A stretch of 64,000 nucleotides of DNA. Origin: Alkalibacterium kapii (lineage in GTDB: Bacteria; Bacillota; Bacilli; Lactobacillales; Carnobacteriaceae_A). The notes under the pieces were generated by a model that was given only the letters and a program-made list of their open reading frames with translations, was not told the DNA's origin and ran no database searches. The DNA is taken from NCBI RefSeq assembly GCF_007988865.1, contig NZ_BJUY01000006.1:38125-102124 (forward strand). Direction: 5' to 3'. Numbering within the stretch: the stretch's first letter is position 1; every line of letters begins with the position of its first letter. The translations under genes and the position numbers were made by a program. Below are positions 11,368-19,026 of the stretch, one piece after another.

Positions 11368-12093
11368 ATGCTTATTCCTTTACTGATAACTTTGACGTTT
11401 GTAGCGATTCATTTGAGTACGACTTACTTGAAAGTTTTGAATCGAGTACCGAGAAGTAAATTCCTGTCTGTTGCTGGGGGTGTGGCGGTTTCTTATGCGC
11501 TTATTCGTATCCTTCCAGAGCTTAGTGAGAACCAGGAAACGATTGAAGAACTTTTGACCAATAACTTTTTACAATCTTTGGAAAGTCATATCTACGTTAT
11601 TTCCCTTTTTGGGTTGACCGTGTTTTATGGGCTGGAACGCATGAGTAAACTCTCTAAAGACAAAAAAGAGGATACTGATCAAACTGCTCTAAAAAGTGTG
11701 TTTTGGATTCATCTCACTTCAACTGCTATTTATAATGCTGTGACTGGTTATTTACTGGTAAATAGAGAAAACGATTCTCTGGTTTCCTTGTTATTGTATG
11801 CGACTGCTATCGGCCTTCATTTCTTTGTTGTTGATCAAGGGTTAAGGGTACATTATAAGAGTGTATATGATAAATATGGAAGGTGGATCCTCTCGTTTGG
11901 GAGTGTCTTTGGATTCGTTTTAGGATACACACTTGAAATCAATCAATTCGTTGTATCAGCACTCTTTGCATTCCTGGCTGGTGGTATTATCTTGAATATC
12001 TTGAAAGAAGAATTGCCCGAACAGAGAAAAAGTAGTTTCACCGCCTTTGTCTCAGGCGTAGTGGGTTACAGCGTGCTGTTGCTGCTGACTTGA
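11368..12093 (+). CDS. Seven-helix integral membrane protein, unknown function
   Basis: The protein has 241 residues and about seven transmembrane helices, with a short charged cytoplasmic loop (KLSKDKKEDTDQT near 95). An AGGAGAGG ribosome binding site precedes the ATG. The C-terminal region (LAGGIILNILKEELPE followed by a final helix) and the first helices loosely resemble the ZIP metal transporter fold. The usual His-rich metal ligands of ZIP helices 4 and 5 are not seen, so transport by that mechanism is doubtful. It is monocistronic. I do not assign a function. Confidence 0.7.
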   Translation: MLIPLLITLTFVAIHLSTTYLKVLNRVPRSKFLSVAGGVAVSYALIRILPELSENQETIEELLTNNFLQSLESHIYVISLFGLTVFYGLERMSKLSKDKKEDTDQTALKSVFWIHLTSTAIYNAVTGYLLVNRENDSLVSLLLYATAIGLHFFVVDQGLRVHYKSVYDKYGRWILSFGSVFGFVLGYTLEINQFVVSALFAFLAGGIILNILKEELPEQRKSSFTAFVSGVVGYSVLLLLT

Positions 12094-12157
12094 TATTCCG
12101 TTAAGCCAGCGCAGCACTAAACTGTTTTGGTATCATTTTTATTGAACATACAAATGG

Positions 12158-12889
12158 CTACTGTTCAGGATACTGAATGCTGCGCAAGCGATCAGGATAG
12201 TCAGTAATGATTCCGTGTAATCCTAGAGTATTAACTTTTTCCAAATCTTTTTGTCCATTGACTGTCCATGTGTTTATTCCTATTCCATGTTCATTTGCAG
12301 CTCGTATTATTTCTTCAGTTAAATTGTTTGCCTTCAAATGCACATAATCCAAATCCATATCTTTGGCCACTTTTATGGCATTTTCATCGTAGTTTGAAAG
12401 CAGTAGCCCTGTTTTTATTCTGGGGGCTAAAATTTTCATCCGATTCAGACTGTTTTCCAGAAAAGAAGAAATAATTACCTGCTCACCCACTTTATATGTT
12501 TGAATAATTTCTGCCACACGAAGTTCCAGCTGGTAATTCTTTTTGATACTTTTCAGCTCAATATTCGTTATGATCGGTTTGTCTTTTGCCCATTTCAGAT
12601 ATTCTGTAAGTGTCGGGATATAATCATGGTCCGTTTCGTTTGGCAGTGAGTTGCTGATCAGTGGATACCTCTCGAGCTCTTCAAGTTTGTGTTCATGAAT
12701 CGTCCCTTTCTCCCCCGTCATTCTGTTCAATTTTGCATCGTGAAAAATAACGACTTTTCCATCTTCTGAAAGACGGACATCCAATTCTATCCCATCAGCT
12801 CCCGCCTCGTAAGCTTTTTTGAATGCCTGCATTGTATTTTCTGTATATAAACCACTGAATCCTCTGTGCGCGATATTCAAACTTCTCAT
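12158..12889 (-). CDS. Glycerophosphodiester phosphodiesterase
   Basis: This cytoplasmic GDPD hydrolyses glycerophosphodiesters to glycerol 3-phosphate and an alcohol. The N terminus holds the hallmark AHRG at residues 7-10 with ENT soon after, the metal ligands ELDV near 39-42 and the general-acid region FHDAKLNR near 50. NIELK lies near 112. The length of 243 residues is normal for the short intracellular UgpQ-like form with no signal peptide. It stands alone, convergent with the membrane-protein gene at 11368. It probably takes part in phospholipid head-group recycling. Confidence 0.93.
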   Translation of the reverse strand: MRSLNIAHRGFSGLYTENTMQAFKKAYEAGADGIELDVRLSEDGKVVIFHDAKLNRMTGEKGTIHEHKLEELERYPLISNSLPNETDHDYIPTLTEYLKWAKDKPIITNIELKSIKKNYQLELRVAEIIQTYKVGEQVIISSFLENSLNRMKILAPRIKTGLLLSNYDENAIKVAKDMDLDYVHLKANNLTEEIIRAANEHGIGINTWTVNGQKDLEKVNTLGLHGIITDYPDRLRSIQYPEQ

Positions 12890-13112
12890 GTTACTCCCAC
12901 CCTTCTAGTCACTTGCACTATATCAAAAATACGGTTCGATTTCACTCTATTTCGATAGAAGTTTTCTCCTTTTAAAGCTGCTTAAGCAAACGAATCAATC
13001 GTGGACTGTGACCATAACTTTTCTAATAAAATAAATAATTATTATTAACGGATTTGATTTAATCTTTCCGCTTATTTTGTTTTTAAATTTTAACTTTATT
13101 GAGTTTTGATGT

Positions 13113-13421
13113 ATGTTCGGCTGCTTCTATGAATGCAGTGGCTCGAATCTGCCGAACTTAGACTTCTTCGGCTCGTTCAAACTTCTTCAGTTCAATTTCA
13201 CGCCGAACCTGAAGCATGTTCGGCCGGTTCTATGATTGCAGCGCCTCGAATCTGCCGAACTTGGGCATCTTCGGCTGATTCAAACTTCGTCAGTTCAATT
13301 TCACGCCGAACCTGGAGCATGTTCGGCCGGTTCTATGATTGCAGCGCCTCGAATCTGCCGAACTTGGACTTTTTCGGCTCATTCTTCCTTCGTCTTCTTA
13401 ATTTCACGCCGAATTATAGCT
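13113..13421. repeat. 51/52-bp repeat tract (TTCGGC/GCCGAA type), three 103-bp doublets
   Basis: TTCGGC occurs at 13116, 13167, 13219, 13270, 13322 and 13373, and GCCGAA at 13151, 13202, 13254, 13305, 13357 and 13408. Successive spacings alternate 51, 52, 51, 52, 51, so two 51/52-bp units make a 103-bp higher-order repeat. The three doublets start at 13113, 13216 and 13319 and are mostly identical between copies 2 and 3, while the last decays at its end. Arms of opposite sense alternate through the whole tract, allowing many hairpins. Short frames run through it, but the 103-bp period is not a multiple of three and no ribosome binding site is present. Confidence 0.9.
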
Positions 13422-13466
13422 TTACTAAACTACAGACTCAATCTTGTAGCTCAGAACATGTTAAAA

Positions 13467-13503
13467 AACTCTTGATTCATCTTAAGGAGATAAATCAAGA
13501 GTT
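13467..13503 (-). terminator. Terminator after the betaine-receptor gene
   Basis: AACTCTTGATT pairs with AATCAAGAGTT (11 bp) with a T-run on the minus strand. It lies 15 bp past the stop of the minus-strand receptor gene. Confidence 0.8.
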
Positions 13504-13517
13504 ATAAATTATTTATT

Positions 13518-14414
13518 TTATTTGCGTGGTTTTAAATCTTCAACGGAATCAATGTCCATATAAGCAGGTACAACTATACCATTTGAAACGCCTGTCATAT
13601 TTGGTCCGAGATCTTCAAATTGGCCTTCAAATTGTTCATAGTAAGCGCCAAAACTTGTCGGTAGCCAAGGTGAGAGACTGGCATCTCCTTCATCTTCTGA
13701 AATCGCCTGGAACATCACGACTGGATCGACATTAGTGATATCCACTTCATAGCCCAAGTCCTCTAAAACGATGGCCATGACGTTGGATGAAGCACGTTCA
13801 GTATCCCAAGGTGTTGAAATCAGATGGAACGGTTCGCCATCAACGGTTTCGCTGCCTTCTGTCCATTCTGAAACTTTGTCGCCATTCTCATCGACCCAGT
13901 TTTGAGCAGCTTCTTCGAAAGGAATTTCCTGGGCTTCAAGCATGACTTCTTCCATATCTTCCTTGTCCCAGCTGAATCGGTCCATAATTTCGTATGCATT
14001 CGGTTTATCTTCTTCTAATCCTTGACGGACGATTGTCTTGATGGTTTCTTCTTCTCCTAAGGAATTTTTAGGATCATCTAATATTTTTAAATCATGTTCC
14101 GCAAAAATATAATGAGGACTCCAGCCTGTAACAATGATCGGCTCTTCATTTTCAATAGCACGATCAAGCGCTGTGATCATTCCTGCCGTGGAACTTTTAT
14201 TTACTTCCCAGCCCTCTAAATTATCATAATCGTTGATCATATCGAGAGTTAATTCTGTTATACCTGACCCTGCTTCGATACCTGTGAAAGTATAATCGAC
14301 AGCTTCCGAGAGGTTATCAGCCTCATCTTTCGTTTCGTCTCCTGATTCACATCCAAACAAAATGAAAGAGATAGGTAACACAGTTAATAATCTACGATAT
14401 TTCGACTTCTTCAT
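13518..14414 (-). CDS. Orphan glycine betaine/proline-type substrate-binding lipoprotein (OpuAC family)
   Basis: The protein has 298 residues. A lipoprotein signal is visible (positive start MKKSKYRR, hydrophobic stretch, lipobox LFGC ending at Cys 22). The mature part has the OpuAC/ProX signatures: TGWSPHYIF near 98, ISTPWDTE near 200 and LSPWLPTSF near 250. The three Trp residues fit the aromatic cage that binds quaternary ammonium groups. No ATPase or permease of the ProW type is adjacent. The OpuC-type system 7 kb upstream has its own fused receptor of a different family. It may serve a transporter encoded elsewhere. It has its own terminator. Confidence 0.88.
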   Translation of the reverse strand: MKKSKYRRLLTVLPISFILFGCESGDETKDEADNLSEAVDYTFTGIEAGSGITELTLDMINDYDNLEGWEVNKSSTAGMITALDRAIENEEPIIVTGWSPHYIFAEHDLKILDDPKNSLGEEETIKTIVRQGLEEDKPNAYEIMDRFSWDKEDMEEVMLEAQEIPFEEAAQNWVDENGDKVSEWTEGSETVDGEPFHLISTPWDTERASSNVMAIVLEDLGYEVDITNVDPVVMFQAISEDEGDASLSPWLPTSFGAYYEQFEGQFEDLGPNMTGVSNGIVVPAYMDIDSVEDLKPRK

Positions 14415-14682
14415 TTTTTACCTCCTAATAATATCGCATGTAATAAGTTCAATAAAAAAGCTTCATATTGAGTCATTTTTCATTTTGAATAATGTTAACT
14501 TACACATGCACAAGCATGATGTTAACACATATAAATTCTGCATTCAAACGATATACCTGATTGAACAAAAATGATTTTATACAAGCAAAAAAAGCCGCAA
14601 ACAAGAAGTTTATACCCTTTGATAAGAATAATGTCGGCTAGAGTCTTTTCTCAGTGTCATGCACCGTCCGAAAGTTTTCAAA

Positions 14683-14710
14683 TTGTTTCACCTTTTCAAT
14701 GTGGTATACT
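14683..14710 (+). promoter_or_regulatory. Extended -10 promoter for small anchored protein
   Basis: TTGTTT (14683) and TATACT (14705) are separated by 16 bp, with TG one base before the -10, an extended -10 promoter. It lies about 65 bp upstream of the ATG at 14776. Confidence 0.55.
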
Positions 14711-14775
14711 ACATGTGCAACCACAAACGATTACACGCTACATATAACTATACTCTCGACGTGATGGAGGTATCT

Positions 14776-15162
14776 ATGAAAATTACTGTATTTGCAAAGG
14801 ACGTCCCAGGTGTATTTACAGGTTATAATATTAAAATCAATGACTCTCGTTTCATTAATGTTGATTTAGGGGAAGAGAAAACAGTAGAGATCCCAGCAGA
14901 AACAGCTAAGATTCGAGTCAAAAAGTTAGGCGGCAGAAGCAATCAGCTGCGAGTTGAAAACGGGGATTATATCAAAATCAGTCTGTCCGAATGGTATATT
15001 TTGAAAATCATGAGTTATTTGCTTTTCACCTATGTACTGATTTACTTCGGTCTCATGGGTACGGGTGTTTATTATACGCTAAACATCATACTCCTTGTCA
15101 TTCTATTTGGCTATTTTGACACTTTCAAATTAACCAAAGTCAAAGATCCTCAGCTAAAATAA
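14776..15162 (+). CDS. Small membrane-anchored protein with N-terminal beta domain, copy 1
   Basis: The protein has 128 residues from the ATG at 14776, chosen because GGAGG lies 6 bp upstream; frames extending to 14659 lack such a site. Residues 1-73 are hydrophilic and strand-rich, followed by two transmembrane helices (about 75-115) and a short basic tail. The next gene, at 15292, encodes a clear paralogue: both share a FK/KYK-N strand, a GET/EEKT-EI-T segment, an IRVKKLGG/IQIKQLNG motif, NQLRV-NGD/NTLTV-NDGD and a final FDTFKL/FDSFKL. The domain resembles a small beta-sandwich displayed at the membrane. I do not recognise the family and assign no function. Confidence 0.75.
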   Translation: MKITVFAKDVPGVFTGYNIKINDSRFINVDLGEEKTVEIPAETAKIRVKKLGGRSNQLRVENGDYIKISLSEWYILKIMSYLLFTYVLIYFGLMGTGVYYTLNIILLVILFGYFDTFKLTKVKDPQLK

Positions 15163-15291
15163 TTCATAAAGCACTTCTTGCGATTACTGAAACTTTTTAA
15201 AAGTTGAATGCGCATCATTTCGATAATCCTTTCTATAACTAAACTCATTGCACTGGTTTAATAATATAAGTACATAAATGGAGGTATCGGT

Positions 15292-15687
15292 ATGACAGTC
15301 CGATTAAAGCGAAGCACGAGTACAGTTGGGGGCTTCATTAAGTATAAAGTCAGAGTGAATGGTGAAAAAACTGCAAAAATCACTCAAGGTGAAACGAAAG
15401 ATATTGAGCTTACAAAAGAAAATTCTGTGATTCAAATAAAACAGTTGAATGGTAAAAGCAACACATTGACAGTGAATGATGGAGATACCGTTGAGATAAG
15501 TAATGGTCCCTTTGTTTTCTTTGGATTTATTCTTGGTTTGATTTTAGTCCCTATAGCAACCAGTCTTACTGGGCTGACACGGTGGAGCAGTCTCTTCATT
15601 GTCTTCATTATTTATCTAATTACACTCCAACTCTTTGACTCCTTTAAGTTAAAGAAACTGAATGGAACCTCTACTTTGACCAAATAA
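15292..15687 (+). CDS. Small membrane-anchored protein with N-terminal beta domain, copy 2
   Basis: The protein has 131 residues and is the tandem paralogue of the gene at 14776. An AAATGGAGG ribosome binding site lies 7 bp before the ATG. The hydrophilic domain (1-72) holds the shared KQLNGKSNTLTVNDGDTVEI segment, and two helices (about 74-92 and 101-117) follow. The C terminus faces the same side as that of copy 1. A gap of 129 bp separates the copies, with no terminator seen between them, so they may be co-transcribed. Conservation is strongest at the strand just before the membrane, which suggests a shared interaction. Function is unknown. Confidence 0.75.
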   Translation: MTVRLKRSTSTVGGFIKYKVRVNGEKTAKITQGETKDIELTKENSVIQIKQLNGKSNTLTVNDGDTVEISNGPFVFFGFILGLILVPIATSLTGLTRWSSLFIVFIIYLITLQLFDSFKLKKLNGTSTLTK

Positions 15688-15836
15688 GTATCCATCAGTT
15701 TTCGCTGCAAGTAAAAAGTGATTCAGCGTATTTATTATCATTAAATTAGTCCCCGTTTAAACTTGCAATCTAAGTATACGGGGACTTTCTTATGTTCCCC
15801 AAACTGTAATGTTGTTATGACTAAGCATTGAAAAGT

Positions 15837-16268
15837 TTATATCAGCTCTTTCGTCAGCGTCACGCACGGTTCGCCGTCTTCTTCGTAAACATCCGAGGTT
15901 ATGGTGTAACCTAGCTTTTCATAAAACTTAGCCGCTGAAAGTTCTCCATGTATGACTGATTTGCTGCAGCCCTTGCTTCTTCCTAACTTTTCCAGTTCTT
16001 TGACGACGACTTCTCCCAGTCCTTTTTTTCGGTATTCTTTGAGTACCGCGATTCTTCCAGGCCGTATCGTTTCCGAATCGACTTGGTTATGCCGTCCCGT
16101 CGCCACAGGCTTCTCGTCATCGTAAATGACTACATAAACCGTTTCGTCCTGATCAAGGGAATCAAATTCATCTTTCAAAGAAATATTCCGTTCAATGACA
16201 AATACCTGCATCCTCACATACAAAGCAGCCGCCTGGTTCCAATTTTCACTTCCAACAAGTATATCCAC
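15837..16268 (-). CDS. GNAT family N-acetyltransferase (YjcF/ElaA-like)
   Basis: The protein has 143 residues. The N-terminal RMQVFVIERNISLKDEFD-like segment near 19-36 is typical of YjcF/ElaA-type GNATs, where it is R-x-x-VF-V-E-x-x-x-x-x-x-E-D. The acetyl-CoA loop RKKGLGEVV is near 98-106 and the C-terminal AAKFYEKLGYTI at 112-125. It is a stand-alone gene pointing away from truA. The acceptor is unknown. The motif order leaves little doubt about the fold. Confidence 0.87.
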   Translation of the reverse strand: MDILVGSENWNQAAALYVRMQVFVIERNISLKDEFDSLDQDETVYVVIYDDEKPVATGRHNQVDSETIRPGRIAVLKEYRKKGLGEVVVKELEKLGRSKGCSKSVIHGELSAAKFYEKLGYTITSDVYEEDGEPCVTLTKELI

Positions 16269-16406
16269 TCTTCATCCCCCTTTTATGAAGTATTTTATTA
16301 AGAGACTTCTGCAAAAACTGTATTCCTTTTTCAAATAGTATATCATAGAGATAGAAGGATTTACTTCGTTAACATAGTAATTAATAAAAACGATAAGAGG
16401 GATAGT

Positions 16407-17147
16407 ATGAGAAATATAAAAATGACGATCGAATATGATGGATATCGCTACCTGGGCTGGCAGCGCCTGGGTGACTCGCCTAAGACGATCCAAGGGAAAA
16501 TCGAGCACGTCCTTTCTCAGCTGCTTGGAACAGAAATCGAGATCGTGGGTTCCGGACGCACAGATGCCGGCACGCATGCTCGGGGACAAATCGCTAATTT
16601 CAAGACAGAATCAGATATGGATCTTTCAGACATCCAGGAAGTTCTGATCAAGAACCTTCCGCAAGACATTATCGTTAAAAAACTGGAGGAAGTGCCTGAA
16701 CGTTTTCATTCGCGCTACCATGCCAAGGGTAAACAGTACAGCTATTATATCTGGAACCAGGATATTCCATCGGCGTTTGAACGTAACTATAGCTTTCATT
16801 ACCCTGAAAATTTAGATATAGAAAAGATGCAAAGGGCTGCGGAAAAACTAACTGGACGGCACGATTTCCTCGGTTTTTCAGCGCTTAGAAAGTCAAAAAA
16901 GTCGACTGTTCGTACTTTGGAAAAAATTTCAATTGAACAAGAAGGAGATTTGCTGCACTTTACCTTTGTCGGCGAAGGATTCTTGCATAAAATGGTACGG
17001 ATTTTAACTGGCACCTTGCTGGAAATCGGTACCGGTACGTTAGAGTTGGATGACATTGAAGTGGTATTTAAAAGCGGCAAAAGACGTGACGCCGGTATGA
17101 CCGTCCCTGCTCAAGGCTTGTTTTTGGATGAAGTGTATTACGATTAA
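16407..17147 (+). CDS. truA: tRNA pseudouridine(38-40) synthase
   Basis: TruA modifies U38-U40 in the anticodon arm of many tRNAs. The start MRNIKMTIEYDGYRYLGWQ is family-typical, and the catalytic Asp sits in GSGRTDAGTHARGQ near residue 53. The C-terminal domain carries GEGFLHKMVRILTGTLLEIG near 191. The length of 246 residues is normal. The usual neighbours (ecfA/ecfT, rpsI) are absent, so the gene is relocated compared with many Firmicutes. The ribosome binding site AGAGGGATAG precedes the ATG. One GNAT gene is divergent from it. Confidence 0.96.
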   Translation: MRNIKMTIEYDGYRYLGWQRLGDSPKTIQGKIEHVLSQLLGTEIEIVGSGRTDAGTHARGQIANFKTESDMDLSDIQEVLIKNLPQDIIVKKLEEVPERFHSRYHAKGKQYSYYIWNQDIPSAFERNYSFHYPENLDIEKMQRAAEKLTGRHDFLGFSALRKSKKSTVRTLEKISIEQEGDLLHFTFVGEGFLHKMVRILTGTLLEIGTGTLELDDIEVVFKSGKRRDAGMTVPAQGLFLDEVYYD

Positions 17148-17284
17148 AATTTTTGATTGTTATTTAGATTTACAATCAAATGGTGAAATGTAAGAGCACA
17201 TTATGTATATACTGTGTATACTTAACCTTTTAGTATATATTATGTTATATTAAATCTACAGAATAATAGAAAGGGGAAACAACT

Positions 17285-17539
17285 ATGCTTAGCAAAGAAA
17301 GCATCAATAATGTAGGTCCTTACAAAATCAGAAAGTCAGGCAACAGTGATATCACGACTGTGCCAAAGGACGTAAAGGAAGCGTTAAACCTTGAAACAGG
17401 AGACCAAATTGAATACATCATCGATTCGAGAGGAATTGTTATATTAAAAAAGAAAACAGAAAAGCAGGACATGGATGTTCTTATAGAAGAAAGTGTGGAA
17501 CAATATCATGTTTTATTAGAAGAGCTTGTTGAAAAATGA
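17285..17539 (+). CDS. AbrB/SpoVT-type DNA-binding protein, possible antitoxin
   Basis: The protein has 84 residues. A swapped-hairpin AbrB/MazE-like domain is recognisable at about 12-57: IRKSGNSDITTVPKDVKEALNLETGDQIEYII-x-RGIVILKK. The C-terminal 25 residues (acidic, helical) are of the sort that bind a toxin in MazE-like antitoxins. An AAAGGGG ribosome binding site lies just upstream. No intact toxin gene follows; only a short possible remnant lies downstream. It may be a solitary regulator or an orphan antitoxin. Confidence 0.82.
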   Translation: MLSKESINNVGPYKIRKSGNSDITTVPKDVKEALNLETGDQIEYIIDSRGIVILKKKTEKQDMDVLIEESVEQYHVLLEELVEK

Positions 17540-17629
17540 TAAACTATCTTTTATCTTAAAATATTATAAAAAATAAACGGTTACCATACATCATTTCCAA
17601 CAAAGGCAGGCATAGATTTTATCCTCCAG

Positions 17630-17716
17630 ATGACAACATCGAATGAACCTTTTGAAAAACTAAAAAAGGATACTGTAGATTATTTAAGGAATAGTGGTTA
17701 TGTTAGTAAAGGCTAA
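17630..17716 (+). pseudogene. Short reading-frame remnant after the AbrB-like gene
   Basis: A frame open from about 17570 to the stop at 17714-17716 has an ATG only at 17630 (28 residues). The frame reads TKAGIDFILQMTTSNEPFE before the basic tail, faintly like the helix and NGxPFE turn of RelB/DinJ antitoxins. There is no good ribosome binding site and the N-terminal part is missing. It ends just before a terminator, so it may be what is left of a partner gene. Low confidence. Confidence 0.25.
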
Positions 17717-17736
17717 AACTACTATTTAATAAATTC

Positions 17737-17766
17737 AGGCTATCTTTTTAAAGATAGCCTTTATAG
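17737..17766 (+). terminator. Terminator after AbrB-like gene region
   Basis: AGGCTATCTTT pairs with AAGATAGCCT around a TTA loop, followed by TTTATAG. Confidence 0.7.
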
Positions 17767-17829
17767 TTATCATTATGTATGATATAATTTACATTAAGTT
17801 AGATAAAAATGACTGAACGGAGAATATTT

Positions 17830-18030
17830 ATGGCCAAAAACTTAAAACTTAAGGCGGCCAGAGCCAGACTGGATCTATCTCAACAGAACCTGGCTGATAT
17901 GGTGGATGTCACGCGTCAGACAATAAGCGCCATTGAACGTGGTGACTATAATCCCACCATTAATCTATGTATACGTATTTGTAAGGCATTAAACGTCACA
18001 CTTAACGACTTGTTCTGGGAGGGAAAGTAA
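17830..18030 (+). CDS. XRE family transcriptional regulator (Cro/CI-type, short)
   Basis: The protein has 66 residues from the ATG at 17830, chosen over an in-frame ATG at 17809 because GGAG lies 8 bp upstream and family members start MxxKNLKLK. It is one HTH_3 domain: KAARARLDLSQQNLADMVDVTRQTIS and a second helix region IERGDYNPTINLCIRICKALNVTLNDLFW. This is the YozG-like group of minimal regulators. It is coupled to the next gene (one base between stop and start), which encodes a four-helix membrane protein. Such XRE-membrane pairs are common in Firmicutes, and the membrane protein often modulates the regulator. That role is inferred here. Confidence 0.9.
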   Translation: MAKNLKLKAARARLDLSQQNLADMVDVTRQTISAIERGDYNPTINLCIRICKALNVTLNDLFWEGK

Positions 18031-18031
18031 T

Positions 18032-18454
18032 ATGGATGGTTTCGACGAATATCAGAAATTAATACGCTATCAATACGGTACTTATTCTTTTATACTTTTA
18101 TCAGTACTCACTTTCGTAAATTATTTCTTGAGTTTTATTTTTGAAATACAATGGGCTGAAACGAAAGAACTAGAATTTATACTGTTAGCATTTGGTACAG
18201 CGGTATATTTTGTAGCCATGAGTGTTTATAAAGGGGCTTATTTCCGAAAAAAACAAAGGCCTAAGGTAAATGTCTTCTTATTTACTTTGATAGGCTTGGC
18301 TCATATCTATCTTTCGATTTCTTATTCTACACCAATCATATTAGAAGGCTATGTCACCTTCAATAGTATTACACTAGTACCTGGTTTGCTTTTTATTTCT
18401 ATCCCTCTTGCTTATCTTACAAGAGTAGCTGTTGAAAAAAGAAATGATGTATAA
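18032..18454 (+). CDS. Four-helix membrane protein paired with XRE regulator
   Basis: The protein has 140 residues with helices at about 17-37, 47-66, 77-95 and 109-131. It begins MDGFDEYQKLIRYQYGTY, a conserved cytoplasmic start shared with the frameshifted copy at 18505. The gene starts one base after the regulator stop, so the two are translated together. The basic turn FRKKQRPK between helices 2 and 3 is retained in both copies. I do not recognise the family and infer only a regulator-linked membrane protein. Confidence 0.8.
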   Translation: MDGFDEYQKLIRYQYGTYSFILLSVLTFVNYFLSFIFEIQWAETKELEFILLAFGTAVYFVAMSVYKGAYFRKKQRPKVNVFLFTLIGLAHIYLSISYSTPIILEGYVTFNSITLVPGLLFISIPLAYLTRVAVEKRNDV

Positions 18455-18504
18455 AACACTTAGAAAGTCAAAAAGTAAACTTTTTATTTCAGGAGGACAC
18501 TTTA

Positions 18505-18929
18505 ATGAATCAATTTGATGAATATCAGAAATTAATACGTTATAAGTTTGGTACTTATTCCTTTGTACTACTAGCAGTACTCATTTTTCTAAATTATTTC
18601 CTAACTTTTATTTTTGAAATTCAGTGGGCTGAAACGAAAGAACTAGAATTTATGTTAATCGCATTTATTTCAGTATTATACCTTACAGCCATGAGTGTGT
18701 ATAAAGGAGCCTATTTCAAAAAAAGTATAAACCTGTTGTATATGTATCTATTTTTTCACTGGTAGGCTTGCTTAATATCTATATTTCTGTTTCTTCTTCT
18801 ACACCACTTATTAAAAATGGGCAGATTACATTTAATAGTATTACGCTGGTAAGTGGCTTATTTCTGATTACTATACCCCTCGCTTACCTTACAAGAATAA
18901 TCGTTGAAAAAAGAAAAGAAGCAGAATAA
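18505..18929 (+). pseudogene. Frameshifted paralogue of the XRE-linked membrane protein
   Basis: The first 75 codons closely match the intact copy at 18032 (MNQFDEYQKLIRYKFGTY, IFEIQWAETKELEFML, AMSVYKGAYFKK). The frame then ends at 18765. Homology resumes in another frame with KPVVYVSIFSLVGL, TFNSITLVSGL and PLAYLTRIIVEKR, to a stop at 18927-18929. The break coincides with a run of seven A at 18718-18724, and eight A would restore a 141-codon gene. A ribosome binding site (AGGAGG) is intact. It may be a pseudogene, a slippage-controlled gene or a sequencing error. The 86-residue truncated product would have only the first two helices. Confidence 0.85.
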
Positions 18930-19026
18930 TTTGACCATAAATAATTTTTTTTGGAGTATAAATAGGATAAATCAATCAATTTAGCAACTCGTTCAAAAGC
19001 AGAAAAATAAACTGGAGGAGAATATT

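Noticed and set aside
13133..13507. 124-residue open frame through the TTCGGC repeat tract
   Set aside because: It is produced by the repeat, has no ribosome binding site, and the 103-bp period shifts the frame between doublets.
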